Positions 17,601 to 23,990 of a DNA stretch of 31,131 nucleotides are shown here, one piece after another (positions within the stretch are counted from its first letter, which is position 1; each line of letters starts with the position of its first letter). The notes under the pieces are model-generated. The model ran no database searches. It was not told where the DNA came from and was given only the letters and a program-made list of their open reading frames with translations. Location of the stretch: the NCBI GenBank assembly GCA_013287235.1, contig JABDEF010000011.1, forward strand, positions 1-31,131. Direction: 5' to 3'. Source of the DNA: Gammaproteobacteria bacterium (GTDB taxonomy: Bacteria > Pseudomonadota > Gammaproteobacteria > DSM-16500). Made by a program: the position numbers and the translations under genes.

Positions 17601-18870
17601 TCAACGAAATGAAGGGCGAAGAGAAAAAGATGAGACGACGGATGATACGGAATATTCAAAGAAAAAATATGAATATATTGATTCTTCCGAGCACGAAGCA
17701 TTTTTGAAAGAAGCACATAGCAAGACATTAGGTTATGCTTTGAGCCGCTATAATCTCATACGCTTTGCAGCGCATGCATTAAAATTCACTGGCATTATTG
17801 GGTTAGCAGGTGTTGGTATTGGGATTCGTATTGGTTATAACGTATTAAAATTATTGTTTACGCCAGTGACTAAGTTTTTGAAATGGTGTTGCTGTCCTGC
17901 ACCTTCTATTCCGAAAGAGTTGGGTGACGTGATTCAAAATTTGCATCGCTTTCAAGATCGTTTAACCTTTGATGGCCATCTTCCAAACTATGCAAACGCT
18001 AAAAAATTAAAACAAGAACTGAAAAAAAGTCAACCGGGTAGGGAATACAAGGAAGATGAGCTTGTCAAGGAAATGCGGGAAGCATATGAAAATGAAGTAT
18101 TAGCACCTACGTCAAATCTTCAAAGGATCGGCTATTGGTTCAAAAAAGAATTTCGTTTGGCTTTGAATTTTGGCGGTTTAGATACTATAGAAGAAAAAAT
18201 CATTGATAAATTTACAGAAGAAGCGGAAGAATACGCGAGAGAAGAGCAACAAAATGCTTCTGTGAAAGGTTTTTTACAAAACCGCTATCAAGCACTCACA
18301 AAATCCGTAAAAGATGGCTGTGTGCGAGAAAAAGATAAAGTAAAAGTACAACGAACGGCATATGTATTGCGTGCATTGATACTAGAAAAACATATGAAAG
18401 AGGATATGCCTGAATGGAGAGCTTTCAATGATAAAGCAGCATATCCTGATGCGCCTCTACCTTCTGCACCGCCTTATGATCTAGATGAAATTGATATAGC
18501 AAAAGTATATTCTGATGAGGCAAAAGAAGGCGAGTATCGACAACAATTTGGCGATCCGAGTGCCCCTCCAGCGCTAGAAGATGCGGTTGTGATGAACGTG
18601 AATGAGGTGCCTGAGGGTCAATCTGATGTTGTTATGCATCAAGAAGGTGTGCCTGAGCCAAGTGCACCCTTTGACGAAGGGATGCCTGTACCGAGTGCGC
18701 CATCAGAAGGTGAGTTAGGTGAAGAGCGACGCGAGGAATTTATGGAACCGCAAAAAGAAGAATTTGTAGATGTCGTTTCCATACCCGCTATAGCAGAAAA
18801 ATCTTCGATTCAAGACGAAGAAATGGAACCGATTATTCCACATGCTTTATCATTTTCATTAAGATTATAA
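14671..18870 (+). CDS. Giant repeat-containing membrane protein with four PSAP motifs; candidate secreted effector
   Basis: The protein has 1399 aa and no family I recognise. Residues 1-127 form a short amphipathic/hydrophobic region. Residues 128 to about 930 are about five repeats of 130-190 aa starting near 128, 318 (LRPGILGG), 490 (LRPGIFGG), 621 (IRGIF) and 791 (LRPGLVGG). Each repeat has one or two hydrophobic W/G-rich segments, a GLNxxAFQK-Y...YFGG element and LYKEGIxKTxDYYHAL. The first repeat carries an acidic Ser linker (about 177-195). Further hydrophobic segments lie near 970 and 1040-1070, followed by three cysteines (1073-1075). The rest is a soluble charged tail with PSAP at 1264, 1296, 1330 and 1341. 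There is no signal peptide. The C-terminus has an acidic DEEME patch 14-18 residues from a Leu end, compatible with, but not proof of, Dot/Icm export. A Shine-Dalgarno (aagga) precedes the ATG. The next gene starts 13 bases downstream. Confidence 0.85.
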   Translation: MALSRGIHFHFPNISQAFSRAMRGMYQRSARFFSRSMDATWELLIDVHNATENLYNWDNAREVNSNYGLWSGCAFWIGRFFHTFATNAVAHIIYDGILDLERLAIFSYYLTFSIPEGKRLPDDNRTPLRWIFGIPGKILGLGILVLPAAIDLVLGLNALAYQKTKNYHKRMKKRFFGDDSSSSESDSTEGLDESDDLEWYRPGILGYAVLTFDFLGMMAIKAGQQAWQGLKRLGGWTAYYLKKLWQGAVCLAVGIAFCAEKIWQGIKWVSGWALKITQWVTGLYKEGIEKTTDYYHALGEFFFADKSFPRLAENLSFLRPGILGGLFLLGSLSVMTFGWVSGLNSLAFQKIGYALRNIYRFYFGGEKDVNDPAKDISRWRLGALGVLVTGGAVIGLGIARVGVAVWDATVWSLKKLWQGAVCLATGIAFCAEKIWQGIKWASGWALKITQWVTGLYKEGIDKTTDYNHGLLEFFFADKPFPRLAENLSFLRPGIFGGLFLLGSLSVMSFKWVSGFNIPAFQKIGYAVKNIYHFYFGGESDPNDSAKDISRWRLGALGIIVTSVVTVGLSVAWLSKWAINIGKWTTGEGILNTLQYNKGITDFFFKPRDESAPRRSLRSLGIRGIFAGVLEGVADLITVVRRTGLVGSAFLLEMSIARGLQFVSGLNDPAFLKMDYMIQKEKHKLYGGDENWGQNHAGKNLSLWRLGLVGAGVVLIAKVAFRAHIASLWCLEKLCQGIVWLGGWAINIGKWTTGLYKEGIAKTRDYYHALREFFLGDDKSAREANAKWYHALRPGLVGGAFLLGSAVVMAIGAFTGLHKRGLQRTMYDLRWVKHQLFGGVWNDEDSAHKIGWRRPSAIGGAVVLIGSLALGFAWLAQKAWQGTKLGLKCLGFSSYTYHDIKLTLKISANGLFNRNFDVAPHLYALKKIKEANTLDSKCSQISLVGKLTKGIVVVGTVIMAGIGFSATNWHRFGLWIANQRNEGRREKDETTDDTEYSKKKYEYIDSSEHEAFLKEAHSKTLGYALSRYNLIRFAAHALKFTGIIGLAGVGIGIRIGYNVLKLLFTPVTKFLKWCCCPAPSIPKELGDVIQNLHRFQDRLTFDGHLPNYANAKKLKQELKKSQPGREYKEDELVKEMREAYENEVLAPTSNLQRIGYWFKKEFRLALNFGGLDTIEEKIIDKFTEEAEEYAREEQQNASVKGFLQNRYQALTKSVKDGCVREKDKVKVQRTAYVLRALILEKHMKEDMPEWRAFNDKAAYPDAPLPSAPPYDLDEIDIAKVYSDEAKEGEYRQQFGDPSAPPALEDAVVMNVNEVPEGQSDVVMHQEGVPEPSAPFDEGMPVPSAPSEGELGEERREEFMEPQKEEFVDVVSIPAIAEKSSIQDEEMEPIIPHALSFSLRL
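15403..16297 (+). repeat. Tandem near-identical coding duplication, period 516 bp
   Basis: About 380 bases starting at 15403 (tggcagggagccgt) recur starting at 15919 with few mismatches; both copies run through the LYKEGI, LAENLSFLRPG and YFGG segments. The shift is exactly 172 codons, so it is an in-frame duplication inside the 1399-aa gene. It is recent compared with the more diverged repeats at 621 and 791. Confidence 0.85.
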
Positions 18871-18883
18871 CTGAGGATTTATT

Positions 18884-19204
18884 ATGCAAAACAATATCAT
18901 TGTTAATTTAACTGAACCCACGGTTTTTCCTGATTTGAACCAGGCAGAAGGAAAAGATCCGAATTATGCACGTGAAATTATTGCGGTTTCACGTTTGAAA
19001 TTTAAGCATTTTAAACAAATGCAAAAACTCAATGAAAGTGAACAAATGCAGCATGCGATTTCTGCATTGACGGGGCTTTCTGAAAATGATGTCGATGAAT
19101 TATTTGCGGAAGATGCGGCAGAGATTACGAAAGTGATTTATGGATTTATGAGGAAGTATTTGGATCTTGCGAAAACGATGATGACGGATACGGATGCGAA
19201 GTAG
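18884..19204 (+). CDS. Small protein resembling phage tail-assembly chaperones (Mu gp41 / P2 gpE type)
   Basis: The protein has 106 aa, is acidic and has no membrane segment. Its layout resembles phage tail assembly proteins. The N-terminal strand ends NLTEPTVFPDL. A helix with KFKHFKQMQKL lies in the middle. Then comes AISALTGLSENDVDELFAED, the part most like the xxLTGLxxxxVdxLdaeD pattern of that family, followed by a helix to the end. It starts 13 bases after the 1399-aa gene with Shine-Dalgarno tgagga, so the two are surely co-transcribed. No other phage genes are nearby. If the resemblance is real, it may have become a chaperone for the large upstream protein. It could also be an unrelated small helical protein. 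Confidence 0.5.
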   Translation: MQNNIIVNLTEPTVFPDLNQAEGKDPNYAREIIAVSRLKFKHFKQMQKLNESEQMQHAISALTGLSENDVDELFAEDAAEITKVIYGFMRKYLDLAKTMMTDTDAK

Positions 19205-19212
19205 TTGATATT

Positions 19213-19238
19213 CTTCCCCCTTAAAAAGTGGGGGGAAG
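19213..19238. repeat. C-run/G-run hairpin
   Basis: cttccccc (19213-19220) pairs with gggggaag (19231-19238) around a 10-nt loop. It ends the 1399-aa/106-aa unit. There is no T-run. Similar C/G-run hairpins occur at about 22374-22400 and 23794-23820. Confidence 0.5.
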
Positions 19239-19260
19239 GAACGTTTGCATCGGATTCTTC

Positions 19261-21153
19261 ATGCACCCCACACTCAAAAAACTCTTTTTTCTTATTTTTT
19301 ACATAGGGTCATTACCTTTATGGGCAACGACAACCGTCCCCCCTGTCATCGTAAAAAAACCTTTGTCCCATCATGGACCCACGATTGTTATATCTAACGC
19401 TGAAATGACAGCAACGGGTGCAACATCTCTTTCTTCCGCATTACAATCCTTAGGCGGTGTACAATTACAAGATACCACCGGTAACGGCAGCCAAGTATTG
19501 TTAAGCATGCGCGGATTTGGGGCCAATGCAAGTAGTAACACATTACTGTTGATTAATGGCATCCCCCTTACAAATCCTGATATTGCACCACCCGATTTAA
19601 ATGCGATTCCGATTGAAGAAGTCGCTTATATCGAAGTATTCGCAGGCAGTGAAAGTGTTTTGTATGGTGATCAAGCGGTTGGCGGTGTTATCAACATTGT
19701 CACACGAAAACCCAAAAATAAAAATTTCACGGCTTCTTGTGGTGTAGGTAGTTTTAATCAACAGGATTGTTATGCATCCATCAGCTATCCATTCAAAGAA
19801 ATGCAATTTGGCTTAGGACTTTCAACATTGCATACAGATAATTATCGCGAACATAATGATTATGACCAAACATTATTATCGGGTGGAACAGCATATCCTT
19901 ATGCGACAGGAAATCTTGAATTTAATTTTAAAATTGCCAAAGAAAAAATGTTATATCCTGGTGCATTATCCGAAAGTGAAATGGATGAAGACCGAAGACA
20001 AGCGAATAATGATATTGATTTTTTCGAGGATTGGAATGGGTTTTATCACTTACGTCATGTACAAGAAATTAATGCGAATTGGCGTATTGAAACGGATTAC
20101 ACACACCGTAATATGGATGGCAATGGTGTATTATTTGCATCTTTCACACAATCGAGAAATACCGATTATTTAAAACCAACCTTCCAAGGCATGATCGGTG
20201 AGGCAAAAGTGACGACCGGTTTAGATCTTGAATACGATCGCTATTTATTACATACCGATTTTGGTGATACGCGTGATGCCTTACAAAAATATGGGTTATT
20301 TGTGTTCGTGAAAAATCCACTGACGAAACGTTTTACTCTTTCATGGGGTGCGCGTTTAGCTTCACAATACAGTCGATTAGAAACATCTGAAAATATCGAA
20401 CCCATCAATCGTGCATTTGCAACAACGATTGATGGGACATTTGAATATACGGAAAATATTTCTTTTTATCTGCGCCGTGCAGGTAGTTTTCGTTTTCCAA
20501 AAGCGGATGAAATGGCATCAACGCTTCCTGGTACTGTTTTAAAAACACAAAGAGGAACGGCGTATGAAGGCGGTGTGACGACGCTTTGGCAAACGCTCAC
20601 GAGTCAATTTTCCGTGTATCAATTAAATTTAGTGGATGAAATCACGTTTGATCCGACACAAACGGAACAAGATCCTTTTGGAACCAATCGAAATTTACCA
20701 CCAACAGAACGCTTCGGTTTTTCATTGTCTGAAAAATATAATATCACAGATAAAATTTCACTCGGTACCCAATATAATTATGTGAATGCACGTTTTCAAA
20801 GCGGTGTGAATGCAGGGAAACGCATTCCATTGGTTTCTGAAAATATTTTGCATTTGGGAGTGGGTTATGAATTTTTAGACGATTGGAATATTTACACAGA
20901 ATCTATTTACACAGGTAGTCAATTTCCCGCCAATGATGATGCAAATGTGTCTCAAAAAATAGGGGGTTATACTATTTTTAATGTGCATTTACGGTATCAA
21001 TATGAAAATTTTTCAGCGAGTTTTCGTCTGAATAATTTGACGAATAAATTTTATAATTATTATACTGTATTTACACCCAGTACTTTCAGTGAATCATTTT
21101 ATCCTGCCCCTGGGCGGAATTTTTTATTGACATTAAAGTATATCGTTGAATAG
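19261..21153 (+). CDS. TonB-dependent outer-membrane receptor
   Basis: The protein has 630 aa from ATG 19261. The frame is open from a GTG at 19228, but the signal peptide (KKLFFLIFYIGSLPLWA, cleavage near residue 22) begins at the ATG. The plug domain spans about residues 35-150, with VLLSMRGFGANASSN, LLINGIPLT and the strongly conserved ...VYIEVFAGSESVLYG / AVGGVINIVTRK-type region near 125-150. The rest is a 22-strand beta barrel with alternating aromatic strands, ending in a LLTLKYIVE strand. The family imports siderophores, cobalamin, haem or other scarce ligands using TonB energy. The size is like BtuB-type receptors, but the ligand cannot be read and no ABC importer is adjacent. The next gene overlaps or follows closely. 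Confidence 0.88.
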   Translation: MHPTLKKLFFLIFYIGSLPLWATTTVPPVIVKKPLSHHGPTIVISNAEMTATGATSLSSALQSLGGVQLQDTTGNGSQVLLSMRGFGANASSNTLLLINGIPLTNPDIAPPDLNAIPIEEVAYIEVFAGSESVLYGDQAVGGVINIVTRKPKNKNFTASCGVGSFNQQDCYASISYPFKEMQFGLGLSTLHTDNYREHNDYDQTLLSGGTAYPYATGNLEFNFKIAKEKMLYPGALSESEMDEDRRQANNDIDFFEDWNGFYHLRHVQEINANWRIETDYTHRNMDGNGVLFASFTQSRNTDYLKPTFQGMIGEAKVTTGLDLEYDRYLLHTDFGDTRDALQKYGLFVFVKNPLTKRFTLSWGARLASQYSRLETSENIEPINRAFATTIDGTFEYTENISFYLRRAGSFRFPKADEMASTLPGTVLKTQRGTAYEGGVTTLWQTLTSQFSVYQLNLVDEITFDPTQTEQDPFGTNRNLPPTERFGFSLSEKYNITDKISLGTQYNYVNARFQSGVNAGKRIPLVSENILHLGVGYEFLDDWNIYTESIYTGSQFPANDDANVSQKIGGYTIFNVHLRYQYENFSASFRLNNLTNKFYNYYTVFTPSTFSESFYPAPGRNFLLTLKYIVE

Positions 21154-21221
21154 TGATTCTTGATAAGATAAGATCAAAAATAAGAAGTCATATCATAGGT
21201 GATCAAAGACAGGATACGAAT

Positions 21222-22370
21222 ATGATGAATGCTATCGAATGGTTGAGCACATTAGTTGCTTTTGATACGACCTCACGACTTTCCAATTTAACATTGATAA
21301 AGCACATTGAAAAATATTTAAAAAAACAAAATATTGCTACACGCTTAACCTTCGATGTCACCGGGGAGAAAGCCAATCTTTTCGCAACCATCCCCGCACA
21401 GAATGGAAGTTTACAAGGTGGGATTATTCTTTCTGGACATACGGATGTGGTGCCTGTCGATGCCCAAGTTTGGGGGACGGACCCATTTACGGCAGTGATC
21501 AAAAATGACAAGATTTACGGCCGAGGAACCTCTGATATGAAGGGGTTTATTGCCATTGTGTTAAGTTTGATTCCTACTTTTTTAAAATTAAAATTAGACA
21601 AACCTTTGCACTTTGCTTTTTCTTATGATGAAGAAGTGGGTTGTCATGGCGCACGTGTTTTAATAGATGATATTAAAAAAGAAGGCATAAAACCTGCCAT
21701 TTGTATTGTGGGTGAACCCACGATGTGTGAGCCGATTGTGGCGCATAAAGGGATACAAGTTTTTCGTTGTCGTGTACATGGAAAGGCAACACATTCTTCT
21801 TTAACCCCGGAGGGTTGCAACGCGATTCACTATGCAGCCAAATGGATACAGTGGCTGACTGAATTTGCGGATCAATTAAGATCACAAGATCAAGATAAAC
21901 ATTTTGATGTTCCTTTTACAACGTTGACCACGAATTTAATTTCAGGTGGAACGGCGAACAATATTATTCCGAGTTTTTGTGAGTTTTTCTTTGAGTTTCG
22001 CCAGTTACCACAAGTGGATCCGAAACGTATACGTCAAAAAATTGAAACATACATTCAGGAAGAACTATTGAAAGAAATGCGTAAAACTTTCAAAGGGGCA
22101 AAAGTAGAGTGTGCAGCTTTAGCATTTGTCCCCAGTTTTGAAAGTAAAATGGATAAAAAGTTTGTAAAGATGATGGGTGCAAAGTCGATAAAAAAAGTTT
22201 CTTATGCGACGGAGGCGGGTTTATTTCAAGAGGCAGGGATCCCAACGATTATTTGTGGCCCAGGGTCTATCAATGAAGCGCATCGTCCGAATGAATTTAT
22301 TTCTTTGCAGCAGATAGAGAATTATGAAAGAATGTTGCCTGAGTGGGTGAAAGCGTTTCAGTTTTTGTGA
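21222..22370 (+). CDS. argE: M20-family metallopeptidase, acetylornithine deacetylase type
   Basis: The protein has 382 aa from the ATG at 21222, which has a Shine-Dalgarno (agga, 21211-21214). The open frame reaches back to a GTG overlapping the TonB receptor stop. Metal and catalytic residues are in place: H73 and D75 in SGHTDVVPVD, D105 in GRGTSDMKG, the E137-E138 pair in YDEEVG, E165 in VGEPT, and His in the EAHRPNEF tail. The dimerisation domain starts near HGKATHSS. The ArgE branch removes acetyl from N-acetylornithine in arginine synthesis; relatives act on other N-acyl amino acids or dipeptides. No other arg genes are here and it is clustered with a receptor and exporter, so its substrate may differ. 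Confidence 0.82.
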   Translation: MMNAIEWLSTLVAFDTTSRLSNLTLIKHIEKYLKKQNIATRLTFDVTGEKANLFATIPAQNGSLQGGIILSGHTDVVPVDAQVWGTDPFTAVIKNDKIYGRGTSDMKGFIAIVLSLIPTFLKLKLDKPLHFAFSYDEEVGCHGARVLIDDIKKEGIKPAICIVGEPTMCEPIVAHKGIQVFRCRVHGKATHSSLTPEGCNAIHYAAKWIQWLTEFADQLRSQDQDKHFDVPFTTLTTNLISGGTANNIIPSFCEFFFEFRQLPQVDPKRIRQKIETYIQEELLKEMRKTFKGAKVECAALAFVPSFESKMDKKFVKMMGAKSIKKVSYATEAGLFQEAGIPTIICGPGSINEAHRPNEFISLQQIENYERMLPEWVKAFQFL

Positions 22371-22373
22371 ATT

Positions 22374-22400
22374 CTTTCCCCCACGCTCCGCGGGAGGAAG
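22374..22400. repeat. Imperfect C-run/G-run hairpin
   Basis: ttcccccacgctccgcgggaggaa folds with a weak stem just after the argE-like stop. It resembles the hairpins at 19213 and 23794. No T-run. Confidence 0.35.
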
Positions 22401-22439
22401 GAATTTCTCCGCATTTCTGCAAAATAAGCAGGTAATAAA

Positions 22440-23774
22440 ATGTCAATCCAACTGCGCGAAATCAAGTTAATCTTAAGCATCGCAATGCCTTTAATGGCAG
22501 CATTTCTTGCGCAAAAAGGCATGCAATTGATCGACACCATTATGATGGGTTGGATAGGTCCTGAAGCACTCGCAGCGGGTGTGTTGGGTACGGGGATTTT
22601 TATTACCAACGTGGTTTTTTGCTTAGGTGTTTTAAGTGCGGCAGGCATTCAAATTGCTCGTGCATTGGGTGCAAATGAACATGATCACATTCGAGAGAGT
22701 TTGCTGCATGGTATTTATTTAGTATGCATGCTTTCAGTTCCCTGTATGTTTATCCTTTGGTTTTCGCCTTATTTATTGCACTATTTGGGTAATGAGCCCA
22801 ATGTTCTCGAAAAAACCATAGAATTATTACATGGCTTAATGTGGGGATTCCCAGGATTTTTATTATTTTTCGTGTTTCGCGAATTTTTCGCTGCATTTTC
22901 ACTCACGCGTATCGTAATGTTGATTGTGTTATGTATTTTACCACTCACTTATATAGGAAATTATATTTTTATTTACGGAAAATTTGGCCTTCCTCCTATG
23001 GGTGTTGTTGGTATCGGCTATGCTGGCGCTATTATTATGTGGCTCATGTTTTTTAGTATGTATGGCTTTAGTAAACTCATCAAAAAATTAAATCAGCATC
23101 TTTTTTCTATTCATGATTTGACATTTGATTATCGAATTATTTTGTCTATGCTAAAAGTGGGTCTACCAAGCGGTATCCTTTTTGTTTTAGATTCTGGGAT
23201 GTTCACAACAGCAACTTTTTTAATGGCGCATTTTGGTGTTGATGCACTTGCGGCACATTCTATTGCGATGCAATGCGCATCCTTCGTGTATGCTGTGCCT
23301 TTTGGATTATCGATGACAATTGCTTTACAAGTCGGTCATGCGGCTGGCGCTAAAGATTTAGTCCGTGCAAAGCGTATCGGATATACAGGATTATTCATTG
23401 GGTTATTTTTATCTTTCATCATTGGTTTATTATTTATTCTGGTGCCACAGTTATTTATTAGGCTATTTTTAGATGGCCAACCTGTGGATACGAAAATTAT
23501 TGAATATGCTGTTGCGTTTTTATTCGTTGCAGCCCTTTTCCAATGTTTTGATGTTTTACAAGCCATCATGAATGGCGCATTACGCGGATTTAAAGATACT
23601 TTTATTCCCATGTTACTTTGCATTTCTTGTTTTTGGATTTTAGGTATTGGAAGTTCTTATTATCTGGGATTCTATACTCCGCTGGGTGCGATGGGGATTT
23701 GGTATGGTTTAACGATTGGCCTCTTTAGTGCGAGTGTAGTTTTGCTTATTCGTTTCATTCGTAAACCGATATAA
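22440..23774 (+). CDS. MATE-family efflux transporter (NorM-like)
   Basis: A 444-aa protein with about 12 membrane segments in two halves. The N-half begins LILSIAMPLMAAFLAQKGMQLIDTIMMGWIGPEALAAG, typical of MATE TM1-2. The C-half repeats it with MLKVGLPSGILFVLDSGMFTTATFLMAHFGVDALAAHSIAMQ. ALRGFKDTFIPML near residue 380 is also typical. These inner-membrane antiporters use H+ or Na+ to export cationic drugs or metabolites. It lies 69 bases after the argE-like gene in the same direction and may share its transcript. The substrate is unknown. Confidence 0.92.
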   Translation: MSIQLREIKLILSIAMPLMAAFLAQKGMQLIDTIMMGWIGPEALAAGVLGTGIFITNVVFCLGVLSAAGIQIARALGANEHDHIRESLLHGIYLVCMLSVPCMFILWFSPYLLHYLGNEPNVLEKTIELLHGLMWGFPGFLLFFVFREFFAAFSLTRIVMLIVLCILPLTYIGNYIFIYGKFGLPPMGVVGIGYAGAIIMWLMFFSMYGFSKLIKKLNQHLFSIHDLTFDYRIILSMLKVGLPSGILFVLDSGMFTTATFLMAHFGVDALAAHSIAMQCASFVYAVPFGLSMTIALQVGHAAGAKDLVRAKRIGYTGLFIGLFLSFIIGLLFILVPQLFIRLFLDGQPVDTKIIEYAVAFLFVAALFQCFDVLQAIMNGALRGFKDTFIPMLLCISCFWILGIGSSYYLGFYTPLGAMGIWYGLTIGLFSASVVLLIRFIRKPI

Positions 23775-23793
23775 GGAAAAAAATGTGTATTTA

Positions 23794-23820
23794 TTCACCC
23801 CCTTTTTCAAAGGGGGTGAA
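23794..23820. repeat. Perfect 12-bp hairpin after the MATE gene
   Basis: ttcacccccttt (23794-23805) pairs perfectly with aaagggggtgaa (23809-23820) around a 3-nt loop, 19 bases after the stop codon. It is followed by tatatac rather than a T-run. It may stop transcription weakly or be a dispersed hairpin. The rest of the gap to 23991 shows no gene. Confidence 0.6.
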
Positions 23821-23990
23821 TATATACAAAAATGTAAACAAAGAAAAATATTATGCCAATTAGATAATGGCGCCGCCAGGCAGGTATTCACTGTCTATAA
23901 TTATTATCGTGAAAAATGGATTATCAATTAAGGAATAAGTGAATAAAATGGATAAAATCATAAATTATCGATCATTTTGAAAAGAATGAT

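Noticed and set aside
18469..18477. PPxY-type late domain next to the first PSAP
   Set aside because: The sequence is APPYD, i.e. PPY without the spacer residue, so it does not fit PPxY.
14671..19204. Prophage tail module (tape measure plus chaperone)
   Set aside because: No capsid, tail, portal, integrase or lysis genes are nearby, the order is reversed relative to phages, and the PSAP tail is not a phage trait.
19228..19260. GTG start for the TonB receptor
   Set aside because: It would put 11 polar residues before a clear signal peptide and start inside a hairpin arm.
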